A stretch of DNA of 64,000 bases from Dicyema japonicum (lineage: Eukaryota; Dicyemida; Rhombozoa; Dicyemidae), in assembly GCA_011109175.1 (NCBI GenBank), contig RDEW01000055.1, forward strand, positions 219,448 through 283,447, in the 5' to 3' direction. The notes beneath the pieces were generated by a model. The model was not told where the DNA came from, made no database searches, and saw only the letters and a list, made by a program, of their open reading frames with translations. Each line of letters starts with the position of its first letter. The stretch's first letter is position 1. The position numbers and the translations under genes were made by a program. Positions 12,701-26,043 of the stretch are shown piece by piece.

Positions 12701-15700
12701 TATAAGGATAAAATCTACGTTTATATAGAGAACACGGACCCGAAAACCGTGATTTTGTCCGCTCATGGATATGGAACTACAATCTCCGTAGATCCCCCAT
12801 TTTGTCCGTCCATGTTTCTAGGAAATCATTTTAGGTAGCATTTTAACTTACCGTCAGTACGAAACCATTCAAGAATGTTTACAAACTTAAGAATGAAGGC
12901 AAACGGCAGCAGCATTTGGTTTGGAATTGCGTTCCAATGAGTTCCGTGACCAATAAAAACGGAAAAATTCATCTTACACACGAGGTTTGAATTTCGGGGG
13001 ATATTTAGATTGCGACTAAAAAGTTCAAGACTACCTTTACTTTGAACCCAAACAGGATGGATCTCAACGTGGGGGACGAATGTCTTCTCTACCTCGAGGC
13101 CAAGTGCCAAAAGTAGGATATCAACTAATTCCAGTCCCCAAAAAATATCAGAACTCATAGTTTGTGACGCCATAATAGGTCAGCACGGGGGGAAAGACAC
13201 TATCATAAGTTCTGAGATAACCTGCAATTTTATCGAACCCAACGTTGAGCTTGAAAATTCTGAATTAACTTTTGTATTTGAAAAAGTATGAATTTTGTGA
13301 AATTTCTAGAATATAACAAACGAGTTGCACGTTCAAAACAGATCATTCGGGATTCGGAATGTCTGTCCTCTAAAACTCGAGACAATTTTGTCCACAGAAT
13401 ATCCTTTCAGTTTGGCTTACAATTCCTCCACTTTTTGTCAGGAAATGGTAAATAATCACCAAATGTTAGACATTGATAATCGACCCGGACGTAGAGGAAA
13501 CAATCCTCGTCCAATTTGACCCCGCCTTTGAGGATGACTTGATAAACCGTCAAGTCGTGAGAATCTGGTGATAAAATACGTCGATCACGTAAAAATTGTA
13601 TGTTCAACATTTGACTGGTAGGATCGCATAACCTTGAAGGGACAGGTTTTCTTCCCGAATTTGACCTTCGACTCTAAGTTCATTAATTTTGGGAATATCA
13701 TCAACAATAAGCAATCCATAAAGTACCTCAGAATGTACAACTCTTCTACAATTTCCTCTTCATATTCTTGGAATTTTGTGCGAAATACCCTCAAAACTGA
13801 GATTATCATCCCAGTAATTATATTTGCTAATTTTAGAACGAATTTCCGCCTGACTCGGAAAATCCCCCAATCGAACAAGTAAATGTCCTTAGTAAATTAG
13901 ATCTTTGATATTTTACCTTCTAGTGGAGTCGTGAATCCACAGGAATCAGAAATCATCACTTTCACATATTTCGGAAACGAAAACAGGGCTTTCACCGGCA
14001 AAGCCTGTTGCTACATTCAGGGGGGACCAATTTATGAATTCGATCTCCGAGCTGTTTCCTCAGAAATAAGTTACCACTTTGAGGAAGAGGAAATTAATCT
14101 CGGAAAAATAGTAAGCGTATTTACAAAGTTTAGTTGTTTGATCGGACCTGTCTGTCCCAAATTGTTGTATACAATGACTGTGTCGTACCATTAAAGTACA
14201 GCATCATACAAGACTCTGAAAACAAGTTACTACAGCCCTCCGTGGAAGTTCAGACCGTTCCTAACATTTAAATTTAAACTTAGGACACCATTGAAGGGAA
14301 TAGTCACATGTCCATTCAAGTGGAAATATTACCGTTGATTCTGGGGGACTTTGAAAGATACATAAAAATACAAGTTTATGTGGGGTTAAATTCAGATCGC
14401 TCATTTCGAGCCAAGGGTCATCAAATTCCGTGGATACGGAGTCTGTCCTTCAGTCGACATTGATCTGTTAATGGAGTCTGAGATGGTGCTTTCAGTCTTA
14501 ACTGATTTAGTCCGCTGAATTTATTGCTTCCAATATGAATGACAAATTGAGTGAGTTTGTAGAATCCAACAAGTCTTTGAACTGTGCCACGTTTGACGAA
14601 AAAAGTCATGTGCAGTTTTTGTGTAAAAGGTTGGATGCAAAGTTAATAGCAGATTATTCGAGAAAGAAGCCCCAATTGACTTTGGCAATGTGATTCCTGG
14701 AATTCCTAAAGAAATCATTTTTTCTGTTCGAAATACTTGCGAAATACCGATTTCTTTCAAAATGAAGAAAAAATGCTTAAAGAAGTTGGGGTTCAAAATA
14801 ATCTACAATGAAATGGAAGCGGGTTACCTCCCAGTAGGAGGTCGACAAACGGTAGGAATTTCACTCAAAGCTCCTCAAATTGAAAAGGAGTCTCTCTCCC
14901 TATTTTCACAGCAACAAATTCTTGTATTTTTGATGTCTCCAATATTAGATTGATAATGGACCTTCTGTTACTCTGAACCTAATGGCGACAGTCACAAAAC
15001 CTTATCTGACTTTCACAAGTGACGTCGTCGAGTTTGACTCAGTTCAGACCAGCTTTTCAAAAGTCATTTTCGTCAGATTGAACAATCCTCACCCGGTGGA
15101 CGTCCACTGGAGTATAAAATACCCCCTAAAGAAAAAGAAGGTACTAGAACTTCTAAATTTAGCAAATCGATAAGTTTTTGCCTTTGCATTTGAAAGTTTC
15201 AAAGAACAAAGAAAATGACCATCGACGAATTTTCGATTTTAAGGAAATCAACGGGACCGTTTTCTCTGGTGAGTTCACTGATCTTCCCATTGCTTTCTCC
15301 CCCAGAGAAGAGGTACTCTTGAGAATAACATAAAGATGTTTTACGATGAAACTATCACTTTCAATATTGTCGGAAATCAGGAAAGTACGTGTTTGCAATG
15401 TACGGGATATGGACATGAGCCAAAACTACAGTTCGACTTGAACTTTTTGGAATTCGGTCCTTGCTTGCCTCATTCCCCCGTGTTATCAAAGGAAGTCAAA
15501 ATTTCAAACCCATGTGACTTTGACATAGAATTTTACAGTCTAAATTTTGACAAAAAATATGTCTCAGAGGACCAGGTTGATCCTCTAACTAAGTGTTAAG
15601 ATTTTGAAGAACATAACTTCTTATGATGAATTCAAGTGTATAATGAGCCCAGCTCGTTACCCGAGGACAGATCTCCCGAAATATCTAACTGAAACGGTTT

Positions 15701-18700
15701 CGAGTTCTTCTCCGACGAAAATCGACCATAATGAGGATTTTAGGAATGGTTGGATTGCTAAAATATGTGTTTAGACTCGGAAAACCAGCCTGATTTGTCC
15801 GATATTCCAATTTCGGAAAGGAACAAAGAGGATGAAGAAAATTTTATCGCTTTTCTGATCTTAGAATCTCCTGAATTTGGTATATGCTGTGATTTAACCA
15901 GATAAATCCAAAATTGTTGAGAAACTGACGGAGGAATATAAAATAAAGCATTTGGTCATCGATGAAGTCATTACGGGGGAAATCTCATCCGAGAGAATCA
16001 CTGAGTCGAATGAATTATGCAGAAAGTTGTGCCGGGAAGCGTGTGCAAAGAGGGAGGAAGGTCTGTTGGACGTTATTGAGCGGACTTCTGAAGTATTTTT
16101 GGACACTCCAACTCCGTGTATGCTGAAAATATTATTTATAAGCCAAACTGGGGGTTTCGAAGACTAAGACAAAGGATAAAAACAAAAGTATGGTCAATGA
16201 GGGGGTTAGAGTGAGTGGAATTAGCTTAGATATTCCAATGTGGACTGTTGAAGCCGGTGGAGATAAAACCCGACATGATTTCGTGTTCACTACCGGAGGA
16301 TATTGTGGTAGAACTTATATCCAAGAGAATACAGGTAATTAGCATTGTTATTATCGACAGTCTGAATGCATGAATGGGGTCGTAATTAGTGGATTTGAAT
16401 CTGTGTATACTTCCTCCTATGTCAGTTCGCTAACATGTGCTCTCAAATCTCTGGGGAATCAGAAACACATTTACTCAATCTTCATAAAATCAAAGCTTTC
16501 AACGTACATTGAAAATAAGCGAAAACAGGAAGAGGAGATTGGTTGTTAGATTTTTGTAAAATTAGCCAAAATGATGGAACTGAAGGAACTCCACGAGAGA
16601 CAGTTGATTGAGGAAATGAGTGAGAGTGAGTATGAAAACCTCAGTCAAGTGGAAAAGGAGGCAGTAAACATGAAATTATTGGAAATTAAGCGAGAAAGAA
16701 TTGAAAAGTGCTTTATTACCTAATTGTGAGGTCCGATAAGGAAAAACAAGAAAAACTGCTGAAAGAACAAATAGAGAAGGAAAATAGTACCAAGAAAACT
16801 GAAGAAAGGTGATCCGTTTGCTAATTTCAGAAGGAGGGACCGTGGAAAGAACAAAAGCGCTAGCGGAGTGAAGTCAGATAAACTAAAGACTTTGAAGTCT
16901 AAAGACGATGTCCCTGAACTGTCCGAGTCTGAGAAGTATTCGAGTCATTTAATTCCAAAGAAAAAAACTTAAGAAAATAAACGAATCTGAGAAAAAGGAG
17001 AAGGGGGAGTCAATTCGGATGCGGAAGACACTCTTTCGTTGCATGAGATGTCTGTTAGTATGAGGTACCCCGCTATTTTTACAAAGATATAAAATCTACG
17101 ATGGAGTCATTTCTCAACTAAAAGACTACCTCACATGCTGGAATCGACAGAACCTATCTATTAGTAGTTTCACCAATGAAAATGAGGATGACTTAAAGTC
17201 TAAGCAAAAAGGAGCACGTGGTTCACTGGAATTTATTACTCAAAGAGCCGAAAAAGCAAAAATCCGACGTCATGGATGAGAAAAACAAGGCCAAAAAAGA
17301 CACTGGCATTCTTTTCACGGCAATAGAACCGGACGGAATGGAAGAGGACGAAGTCATAGAAAGCATTCTGTCCTGTGACATCTTTCCCTCGTATGAAATG
17401 GTAGAGTTTAAACTTGCATGACAGATTTGCAACATTTTCGAACGAAAGGAATCATTAAAGCCCTTGCAGTCTCAGTTATTTTCCATCATTAAATATCCGA
17501 CTGAGCAAAAGAACTTGACATGTTCGGAAAATTTTTCGATATTATCCGTGAGACCCGAAGATACTGAAGTGTTTGTGCTTATTTGTAAAAGTATAACAGA
17601 AGCCCTGTCGAAGAGTTGGAGACTACTTCGGTTCCTAAGGCAAGCGTTTCCGATAAAATGTTGAATGTATCTCCCCCAAAGTCGAAAAAGACAAAAAACC
17701 GTATTTTTGATTCAGTAATGTTAAGAGAGGCGTAAAAACTCTGAAAAGAAGGATAGGAACCTGTCGCTTTCTACTTTTCAAAACGAAGCTGAACCGTAAA
17801 AGATATATTAAATTTAGACCATTGTCTGATCAGGAAGTGTTGGAGGTCAAACCAAAGTATATTTATTTATGTATGTTCAGGGAGAAATACTATCGGTGGG
17901 TGATCCCCGCCAACCAAGACATAACCATGAATGTCGGCTTCATGTCTGATCTCGTCGGAAACTTTGATCAAACACTGAGTTTTGAAATTTTGGGTTCACG
18001 AAGACTGATCCAACTATTTTGCCGAGGGATTTGTTGTATTCCTGCAGTTTGTACAGATCCAAAGTATGTGGTCGATTCACGAATTTAGGTTCATATTTAA
18101 TTCCTTCAAAAAGAGAATCAAGGATAATGAGATTTTTAACAACAAATTCATCCTGGAGACCAACACATACCACTTTGGTCCCCTACTAGTAGGAAAATCC
18201 CGGGAAAAATACCGAGAATACATTTATGTGGAGAATAGTGAAAAACTATCCATAAAGAATATATCCTATATGAACATTGAAATAGAATTCTCATTCTTGA
18301 ACGACGAAAACGCCAGCATATTCTTGTTTGATCCACCCAAAATGAGTCTTGAACCCAACGAAACCAAGGTTCATGCTCACTAATGCTTAGATCTTGTCCA
18401 TTTGGGCGTATCCCACTAAAGCGGAACTTTTTGAGGACACTCTAATTTGTTCCATTAAAAACAACCCGATTCCTCTCACTTTCGATGTCAGCTGCAGTGG
18501 CGTCAAACCAGAGCTGAAGTTCAGCACAAAAATACTTCAATTTGACAAAGTCCTGCTGCATCGGTATTTATTTGTCGTCATTTTTAGGAAGGAGTCGAAA
18601 ACTATTAACATTTATAACCCCACACAGCTCCCCGTTGGGTGGAGACTTGCGGGGATGGAAAACCTCGGGGATGATTTCTCAGTTTTGAAAAATACAGGGA

Positions 18701-21700
18701 TTGTCATGCCATATGAGGAGTTCTCCCTCCCCTTCTTCTTCCGTACTACCAAGCCTGTGATTATCACAAAGAAATACATAAGATTTGAGGTTACATCCAA
18801 TCTCAATTCTGACAGATCTTTGATGCCTCCAATATAGTAGGAATCGTGGACAGTGAGATCATAAACGTGGCTGTGGAAGCATACGACATTGCACTGGATA
18901 TAACCTTCCCCAAAGGTGTTTATTTTAGATCATTAAAGGGGTTGATGGGGGTTTGGACTTTGGGGTCTTCCACGTGGGGAAGAGGTTAAACAAAATATAA
19001 CACTAAAGAACAAGGGAAAGTACGAAATTGCTTACAAGTAATAAGTAATGTGAATATTAGTTTCATGTTTTATGACGATGATAAGTCAAATTGCTACAAA
19101 AAGTATTTCATACTCCCAAGTCTAACACTCTCGGAACGGGGAGAGGCCCAACCAAATCCAATTCTATCTCTAAGCTAATGAAGAAATTGACATAAAAAAT
19201 CTCCCAATTTTGAAGTTCCAAGTAATCGACATGAATGTTTTCAATAAACTTAACGTAATCGCCAATATTCCTGTCAGAGTGTCCGCCAAAAGCGTATACA
19301 GCAGGCACGCTTCTGACTAACTCTAAGATTCCAAATCGTCCCATCCAATGAAATAAACTTTGGACATCTTTCGACTTACAGCAAAAAGTCGAGAACGCTT
19401 ACCATCGAAAACACAGGAAATTACGAATTTAAATATTATTTTATCAAGTCAAGCGACAAAAAACAGTAAGACATTATTAATTCTAGAAAAAGCGATCTTG
19501 CTCAGCCGAATCTAATCCAGACTAGAATCTCAATAAACTGTTTCACAATTTCCCCCGCCTGTGGTCTCGTGATGCCTGGGAACATCCAAATCGTCAACAT
19601 TGACTGTGTAACGGAACATCCATCAGTCTGTATCGAGGTATCTCCATATATGACCTCAAAGAACTTTTACATTGAAATATCCGACCGAGACACGACAAAG
19701 TATCCAAAGGGGATCCCTCTAAAGTTGATGACCGAAACAGTCCATCCGGAAATATGCACAGACATCGATTCCATATTCGAGGAGCACTTTATAGTAGAAA
19801 AACTTCAAAAACATGATTTGAATCAGGTAACTCTGATTCATACAATTTCAGCTAAACTACAACGGCATTTTCATTAAAGACGAACAGAAACTGCTCTTCC
19901 CTCATGTTTCCGTGGGCAAGCACGTGCAGTGTCGTATTAAGCTACGGAATATATGCCAGGTTATAAAGATCTGCTTATTCACAGATTTCAGTCGATATAA
20001 TTGTCGTGTTAAAATCACAAGGAAAAAAACAGTCAGAGTGTTTCAGTCTGGAGGTCTCCAAGTTTCAGATCCCCATAAATGATTATGTTATGGCTCCCAT
20101 AAAATTTATTCCGACTAGTCTTCAGGTGAGGGTCGTTTGGGACTATTAGATGTACAATACCACACTGGAATGCTATATTGATAATAACCCGGGAAATCCA
20201 AAATCTACAAAAACTCTAATTTTCTCATATTTACTTGAGGGAGAGGGTATCTTCCCCTCAGTCCAAATAATTGAGCCTAAACTCAAAAACGTGAAAGGTT
20301 ATTGCTTTTCAAACTTCAGGACAACCGTTGATTCTGTTTGAGAGAACTCGAATAAATAAAAAGATCGTAAAATCTCTGGAAATCCTAAATAGTGGAGTCT
20401 GGCCAAGTGTCGTCTCCATCAACCTCAAGGATTCTAATGGGTCTTTAAAATGGGCAATTCTGATGATCCAAACAACTATGATATTTTCGGTATTGAAATG
20501 TAAAGATTGTAGACTTTGAAAAGAGCGCAATGACAAGGAGACTCAACGCGAATGAACGCTTCACTGGTGACATAACAATTGAGACCTCTGTCCCCAACAG
20601 CTACAAAGCCCAAATATTAATTACCGTTGACGGGAACGAATATGAGAAACCGTCATCCCTGTTCAGGCGAGATTCACGATGACCCAGTAATTCTGGAAGG
20701 TCTGCAACTCTCCAAGTCGTTAACCACTAAGACTGAAAGTTCCTCATCCGACGAATTCCAAAGTTTATTTCAGATTTAGTCAAGTCGCTACATTGAATCA
20801 AATTTATCTCCCCGACGTTGTAGTCGGAAATAAAACATCCGCACAGTTTTCCCTAGTGAACTGCACTGAGAACAGCTGTTATAGATTCACGTGGATTGAA
20901 ATCCAGAATTTAAAAATACATCCAAAGGTTTGTTCTGCTAAACACCCCAGATTGGCCATTTACATGCAGGTACCACAAAAAACATGACTGTGACTTTCAA
21001 AACGTCAAAACCCGTTCAGCTCTCAGAACAGATAATTTGCTGCAAATTGCAAAAGATTACATTCAGTGATAAAATATCAAACGTAATCGACTGGGACGAT
21101 CAGCTCAAGGTTGCCAAGTGGGACAAAATTCCTCAATATAACGAAGACAGGTATTTTCCTTAAATATTCAGAAGCGAAATAATTTCATATAAAAACTCAA
21201 AAATTTACGAAAATGTCCCCGAAATAGAATTCACGGAAGTCAACGAAGCTGTGAGTCCTCTCGAATTGAAAGTTTCCACCAAATCTGATACTATTCGCTA
21301 TTCCGTCGACGTCACAAAACTGACGTTCTCAGACATTCCTGTCCTTGAGTCTGACACGAAAGAGTTCAGTTACCTCTAATTTTAGAATATGTCTAATAAA
21401 CGAGAGCACAATTGGATTAGAGTACTTTTGGGAGATTGAAGAGATCTCTGATAGTGACTCCAATAGGCATAGAGTTTCCTGATTTCCTAGTGATATGTGT
21501 GTGGAATACAAGCCATTCAGTATTCATCCTCAAAGTGGCTCCGTTCAGCAGGGAAAAGGACAAACTTTTACTGTTAAATTTACTCCACTGGAAGTGAAGA
21601 AATTTGAAATTAAAATGCAATGCAGGTACCTCCACCTTTATATCAGAATATCTGACGTTTCTGACAAATCGTGGCCGATTTTATCCATCACTGGCAGTTC

Positions 21701-24700
21701 TAAATGCCCAAACTTTTATTTCGATTTGGAACAGGACTCTACGATTTCTAACTTCCAGTACCTTTACTCTCCTCTTCCAGCGAGAGAGTTTCCGTGCGAT
21801 TTGTTCTACAGCCCCGTTCGGATTAAAATTGACACGAATGCCGTCCAAAATAAAATAATAAAGTTTATAATTTGTTTATTCGAAGAAAGTTTGTCTTCTT
21901 CAATCCAATCGACGAACGCCTGAGATTCCGATGGGTCAACAAGGACGAGTTTATCTTCAGTAAGGACGTCAGTTTGCAATGTTTTACTGTGGAGGACTCA
22001 GTCGGTCCTGGAAAACGATACGAGGTTCTTTAATGACGCTTATTTTCAGATGGCCTTTCAGTTTGAGTGCAAAGTCGAGGGGATTTTTGAGTTTCGTGGG
22101 ATTTGGTGATTCTACCAATAAACCTTACACTCCCATTCACATTTATTGGAACCTACACCAACCCTTGTGTGATGCTCGATCGGTCATTCATTGACTTTGG
22201 CAGAGCATTCATAGGTAGAGTCTAATTTTACCATAATAGGGAGAAAGCTGATTTCCAAAATAAAGATAATTAATTTGGAGGACTTCCCCCAGGAATATAC
22301 AGTCGACAGATCCTCATGTTTCAGCACAAGTTTTATCTCCCATTTGACCATTACACCAGAAAGTGGATTTCTTTTACCAAAATCACAGTTAATTATGTTA
22401 ATCACAATAGTAACGACTTGGAGATAAGTTACTGCCACGATAAGGCAATAAATGTGAACATTCACCCACTGATTTACATAAAAAACAGAACGGCTCCACT
22501 TAAACTCAACATCAAGGCCGTTATCGCGGGTCGAATGCATGGTAGTCATGGAAACAGAGACCAAACAGAGAATCCCCCTTAAAGAAAACGAGCTTAACCT
22601 CTTTGAACTAAACAAGGTCATTTACGTTAAAAATAACAGTTTGCCACTGGGGAAACCATCGTCTATACATTTTACATCACCAACAAGAGTAACTTTCTGA
22701 TTGAGTACAAATGGGTCACCAACGAGGACATTGATGACTCTTGTAAAATTTATCCCGAATTCGGAAATATCCCTGCTTTTGAAGAAACGAACAGTCACTT
22801 ACTTCTGAGGTTCCCTGATTTCGGAAACAACAGGAAACTGACCATCAGTCTCTCTGTATACTATATCCCATATGTCTAGATTATAAATGGGCCAACTTAC
22901 AAGATCAGTCTGGTTTTGAAGTCGAAGGTCCCGGGAATTCATTTTTCGTTCTTCTCCCATAATTTTGAGCTCTGTTATATCCACCCAGCTGGGACCACCA
23001 AAAAGAGAACTGAATTAGTGCTGTATAACAAGGAAAAGTCCAACTTGAGGTTGTTCACATCTGTGATTATAGTCTGCGACTTATTCGAGACAACTGTGAC
23101 CCCTTTGATGTTGAATTTGAATCGGTGTTGTTGAGTCCGGAGCAGGAAGTAATCGTCCCGATCAGTTTTACTCCTTCAAAGTCAGGCAAATTCTCAAAGA
23201 CCATCACCTTTGAAATAAACGGAGTCCACTCGAAGACTGTCCAACTGTTCGGAAAGGCTGTGGATCTAAAAGTCCTCATTTGTAACATTAAAGATTGAAA
23301 CCGCCGAATTGAATGACACCACCCTCAATTTTGGGACTATTAAAGTGGGGGGTGTTAAGAAAAAGAATGTTGTTTTGCTCAACAAGACATCACAACCAGT
23401 TAATCTCAAGTTAAGTCTGATAACCGCTCGATCCACCGCATTTCAGCGTGGTTTGATGGAAATAAAGCCTTCCAGTATGATTTGCATGGAAGCAAAAAAC
23501 GGAAGAATGCCAATTTCCTTAATTTTCTCTCCCAAAAATCGGGTTTCTGAATTTACAGACGAAGTACGTGTTTTCTACATTCGTAGGTGTTGATTGAAGT
23601 CGAGGACATTGCTTTCAGGGCTTTCTATGTGACTGGAAAAGCCATAGCCTCCGATGTGGTCCTCAATACCTCCAATATTGCCTTCGGAAAGATCACCCTG
23701 GGTTGCAGTGTCGAGAGAAAATGCCAGATTCTGAATAATGGGGACATTGGAGTGAGGTTTAGACGTTTAGGGAGTCGTAGATTTGTCTGGGAGAATACAA
23801 ACTCGGAAATAGAGATATCCCCATCAACGGATTCGTTAAACCGGGGGACATGGCTCCGATTGATATTGTTTTGAAGCCAAATTCAGTGAACAATGATATA
23901 AGAATCGAGGTTCCGTGAATTTACCGTATTTGCAGAACATCAAGTGTTTTCTAGGCGACATGACCTGTTTGGATCTGATTGTGACGGGGTCCTGTGAGGC
24001 GGCCATTCCGTTTAAGGAAATTGAATTATTCGTCACTTCTGTCAGACAGTTGGATCGGAGACAAATACCACTGATAAACAGATCCAGTCAGACAATGTCC
24101 ATTGAACCGAAGATTGAGGGGAAGTATTGGTCAGGGGGAGATCACATTATTGTTGAACCCTATCAGACTAAATTGTACGATGTTATCTACCAACCGTTGA
24201 GTATGACCACGGAATCCAATAGACACTACGTATGAGTATCTGTTATTCCAGGGATCAATATTTTTCCCGCTCCCAGACGGGACTGCCCTGTATTACACTC
24301 TTCAGGGAATCTCAGAACCCCCGAAACCGAGCGGGAAACTCTCATTAGAAGTATCCTCCAAACTACAACTAAACGAATCCGTAAAAGTAGAGAATTGGTT
24401 GAACGTTTCCCAATGGTGAACCATTAATGTTATAAATGCAGCTTTAAGATTGTGATAACCCACGTGCGACCAGAAAAGGTGGACCAAACCTTCAAAGTTC
24501 ACGGTCCCTCGCACATAAACGTGGGAGCTTTGGAGACTGTGAATTATGATTTCAGTGTTTACTCCTACAAAGAGGGAGCATTCAACTTTAAGGTTCCCCC
24601 TTGCTTGATTTTAGATAACATTCTTGAACGAATCGTCTGGTGAGTACATCTTCTACGAGGTTTTCGTAAAATGCACAAAAACCGAATAAGTTTGGGCCGA

Positions 24701-25638
24701 TCACCATCTCTTCAGTAGTCAGGCAGACGGTCTCTGTGCCAATAGAAATCGAAAACCCCTTGAATATTGGCGTAAATTTACAAGTGTCCACCAATATCTC
24801 TGAAATATCGCACCCACCAGTGCTCACTGTAGGACCGAGATCTTCCGTTTGCCTTCTGTTAATGTTAAGACATCAATGGCCGTCGATTACCAGCCGGTAA
24901 AGGCCGGAGAGGGAATTCTCGGTAAATTGGAGCTTTTTTGTGTTGAGCTCGGCCATTTTATCTACGAATTCATTTTAACTGCGGTTCCCCCAAAGTGTGA
25001 GAGTCCCATCAATTTTTCCGCCTACCTTGGTTCGAGCAAAGTAGAAGTGGCAAAGCTTTTTAATATTGCAAAACAAAAATGTGATTATGTCTTGAAGGTT
25101 TGCTTATTCTAATTCCGTAGACTAATAATCCTGACTTCCACGTTGAAAAAATCCTCAGTGCTGTTCCAGGGGGAGCCTCGGGAAATTTGATTCCCATAGA
25201 TGTTGTGTTCGAACCTTCTAAAATTGGATTGGTGGAGGGAATTCTTAGTGTTTCCTCGAATATTGGCGGAGAATATGAGTTTCCTTTAATAGGGACATGT
25301 CTGGCTCCGAAACCTCAGGGACCTCTGTTGGTGAAGGCGGGGATGACCATTTATGTCCCCTTTAAGAATCCTTTCCATTCAACCGTTAGTCTGAATGTGC
25401 AAGTATGGGCTTTTTCTTTTTGAAGGTGGACAACCCGCAATTTTACGTGGCACGTCCGGTGGAAACCGTAAAACCGAGAAGGGAGATTAGAATTGCAGTA
25501 GGATTTAGTGGAATCGATTTGGCTGGCAAAGGAGGAGTCTCAGTCTCAAAACTTTCCATCATTTGTGCAAAATCACAAACAGTGGAGGAAAGGATTCAGT
25601 GGGTCTACTATTTGAGAGGGGTTTCCAGCGAAAAGTAA
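9759..25638 (+). CDS. HYDIN: HYDIN, axonemal central-apparatus protein, with dozens of about 22-nt introns
   Basis: HYDIN is a giant protein of the central pair apparatus of motile cilia, built from repeated immunoglobulin-like ASH/MSP-type domains. The start is chosen because removing a 25-nt intron (9855-9879) joins MLQIENEK to SPSLYMKINMMNTEERL and IIELLDMSETSWQR, which fits the HYDIN N-terminus. Further introns at 10006-10028 (23 nt), 10149-10169 (21), 10305-10326 (22) and 10527-10548 (22) restore HYDIN-like text such as PLTLRNNDK and LDFPDQIEF. The same holds along the gene, e.g. GPTFRFDKKSLNFGNVAFGF near 11,640, GQVFFPNLTFDSKFINFG near 13,640 and FPKGVDGGLDFG near 18,910. A charged middle part with an adenylate-kinase-like remnant lies at about 15.8-17.5 kb. 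With introns removed it should code for roughly 5,000 residues, the usual HYDIN size. Single-base frame breaks occur near 10,760, 13,558 and 18,985. The last exon ends at 25,638. Very sure of identity; individual exon edges are by eye. Confidence 0.93.
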
Positions 25639-26043
25639 TTTCAGTTTAATTTACTAATTCTTTAAAATAATGAATTTTTAACTCACATTACTTTTGTTGA
25701 ATAATCATTATAAATACAAACTCAAAGTGGGTGAGGTTGAATACTGCTTAACCAGTGGGGACATTATGTTAAGGATAAGCGATATCAATAGTATGTAAGT
25801 TATGCAGTATAGATCATTTAGTTATTATGGTCCAATAAGGTACCACAAAGGAGTCCAGGCTCGTCGGGTAAAACTCGTGGTTATTATTTTGCACAATTAA
25901 ACTAAAAGAAATTTATTTCATCGTCGCTTTGAAACACCGTGAATAATCTTCCATGTTAGATTCTTTCACGCTCTCCTCGAGTTTCTTATTTAAAGTCAAA
26001 AGATCTTTGTGAATTGAAATAGGCAGAGCGTCAAAAGTATCCA

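Noticed and set aside
15590-15625. A frameshift in HYDIN at DPLTK
   Set aside because: A 25-nt GT-AG intron that starts right after SEDQ removes it cleanly, so no indel is needed.
9759-25638. Ciliate-type genetic code to explain the many in-frame stops in HYDIN
   Set aside because: The stops fall at intron ends (TAG acceptors) and at ordinary gene ends; removing GT-AG introns restores the protein without any recoding.
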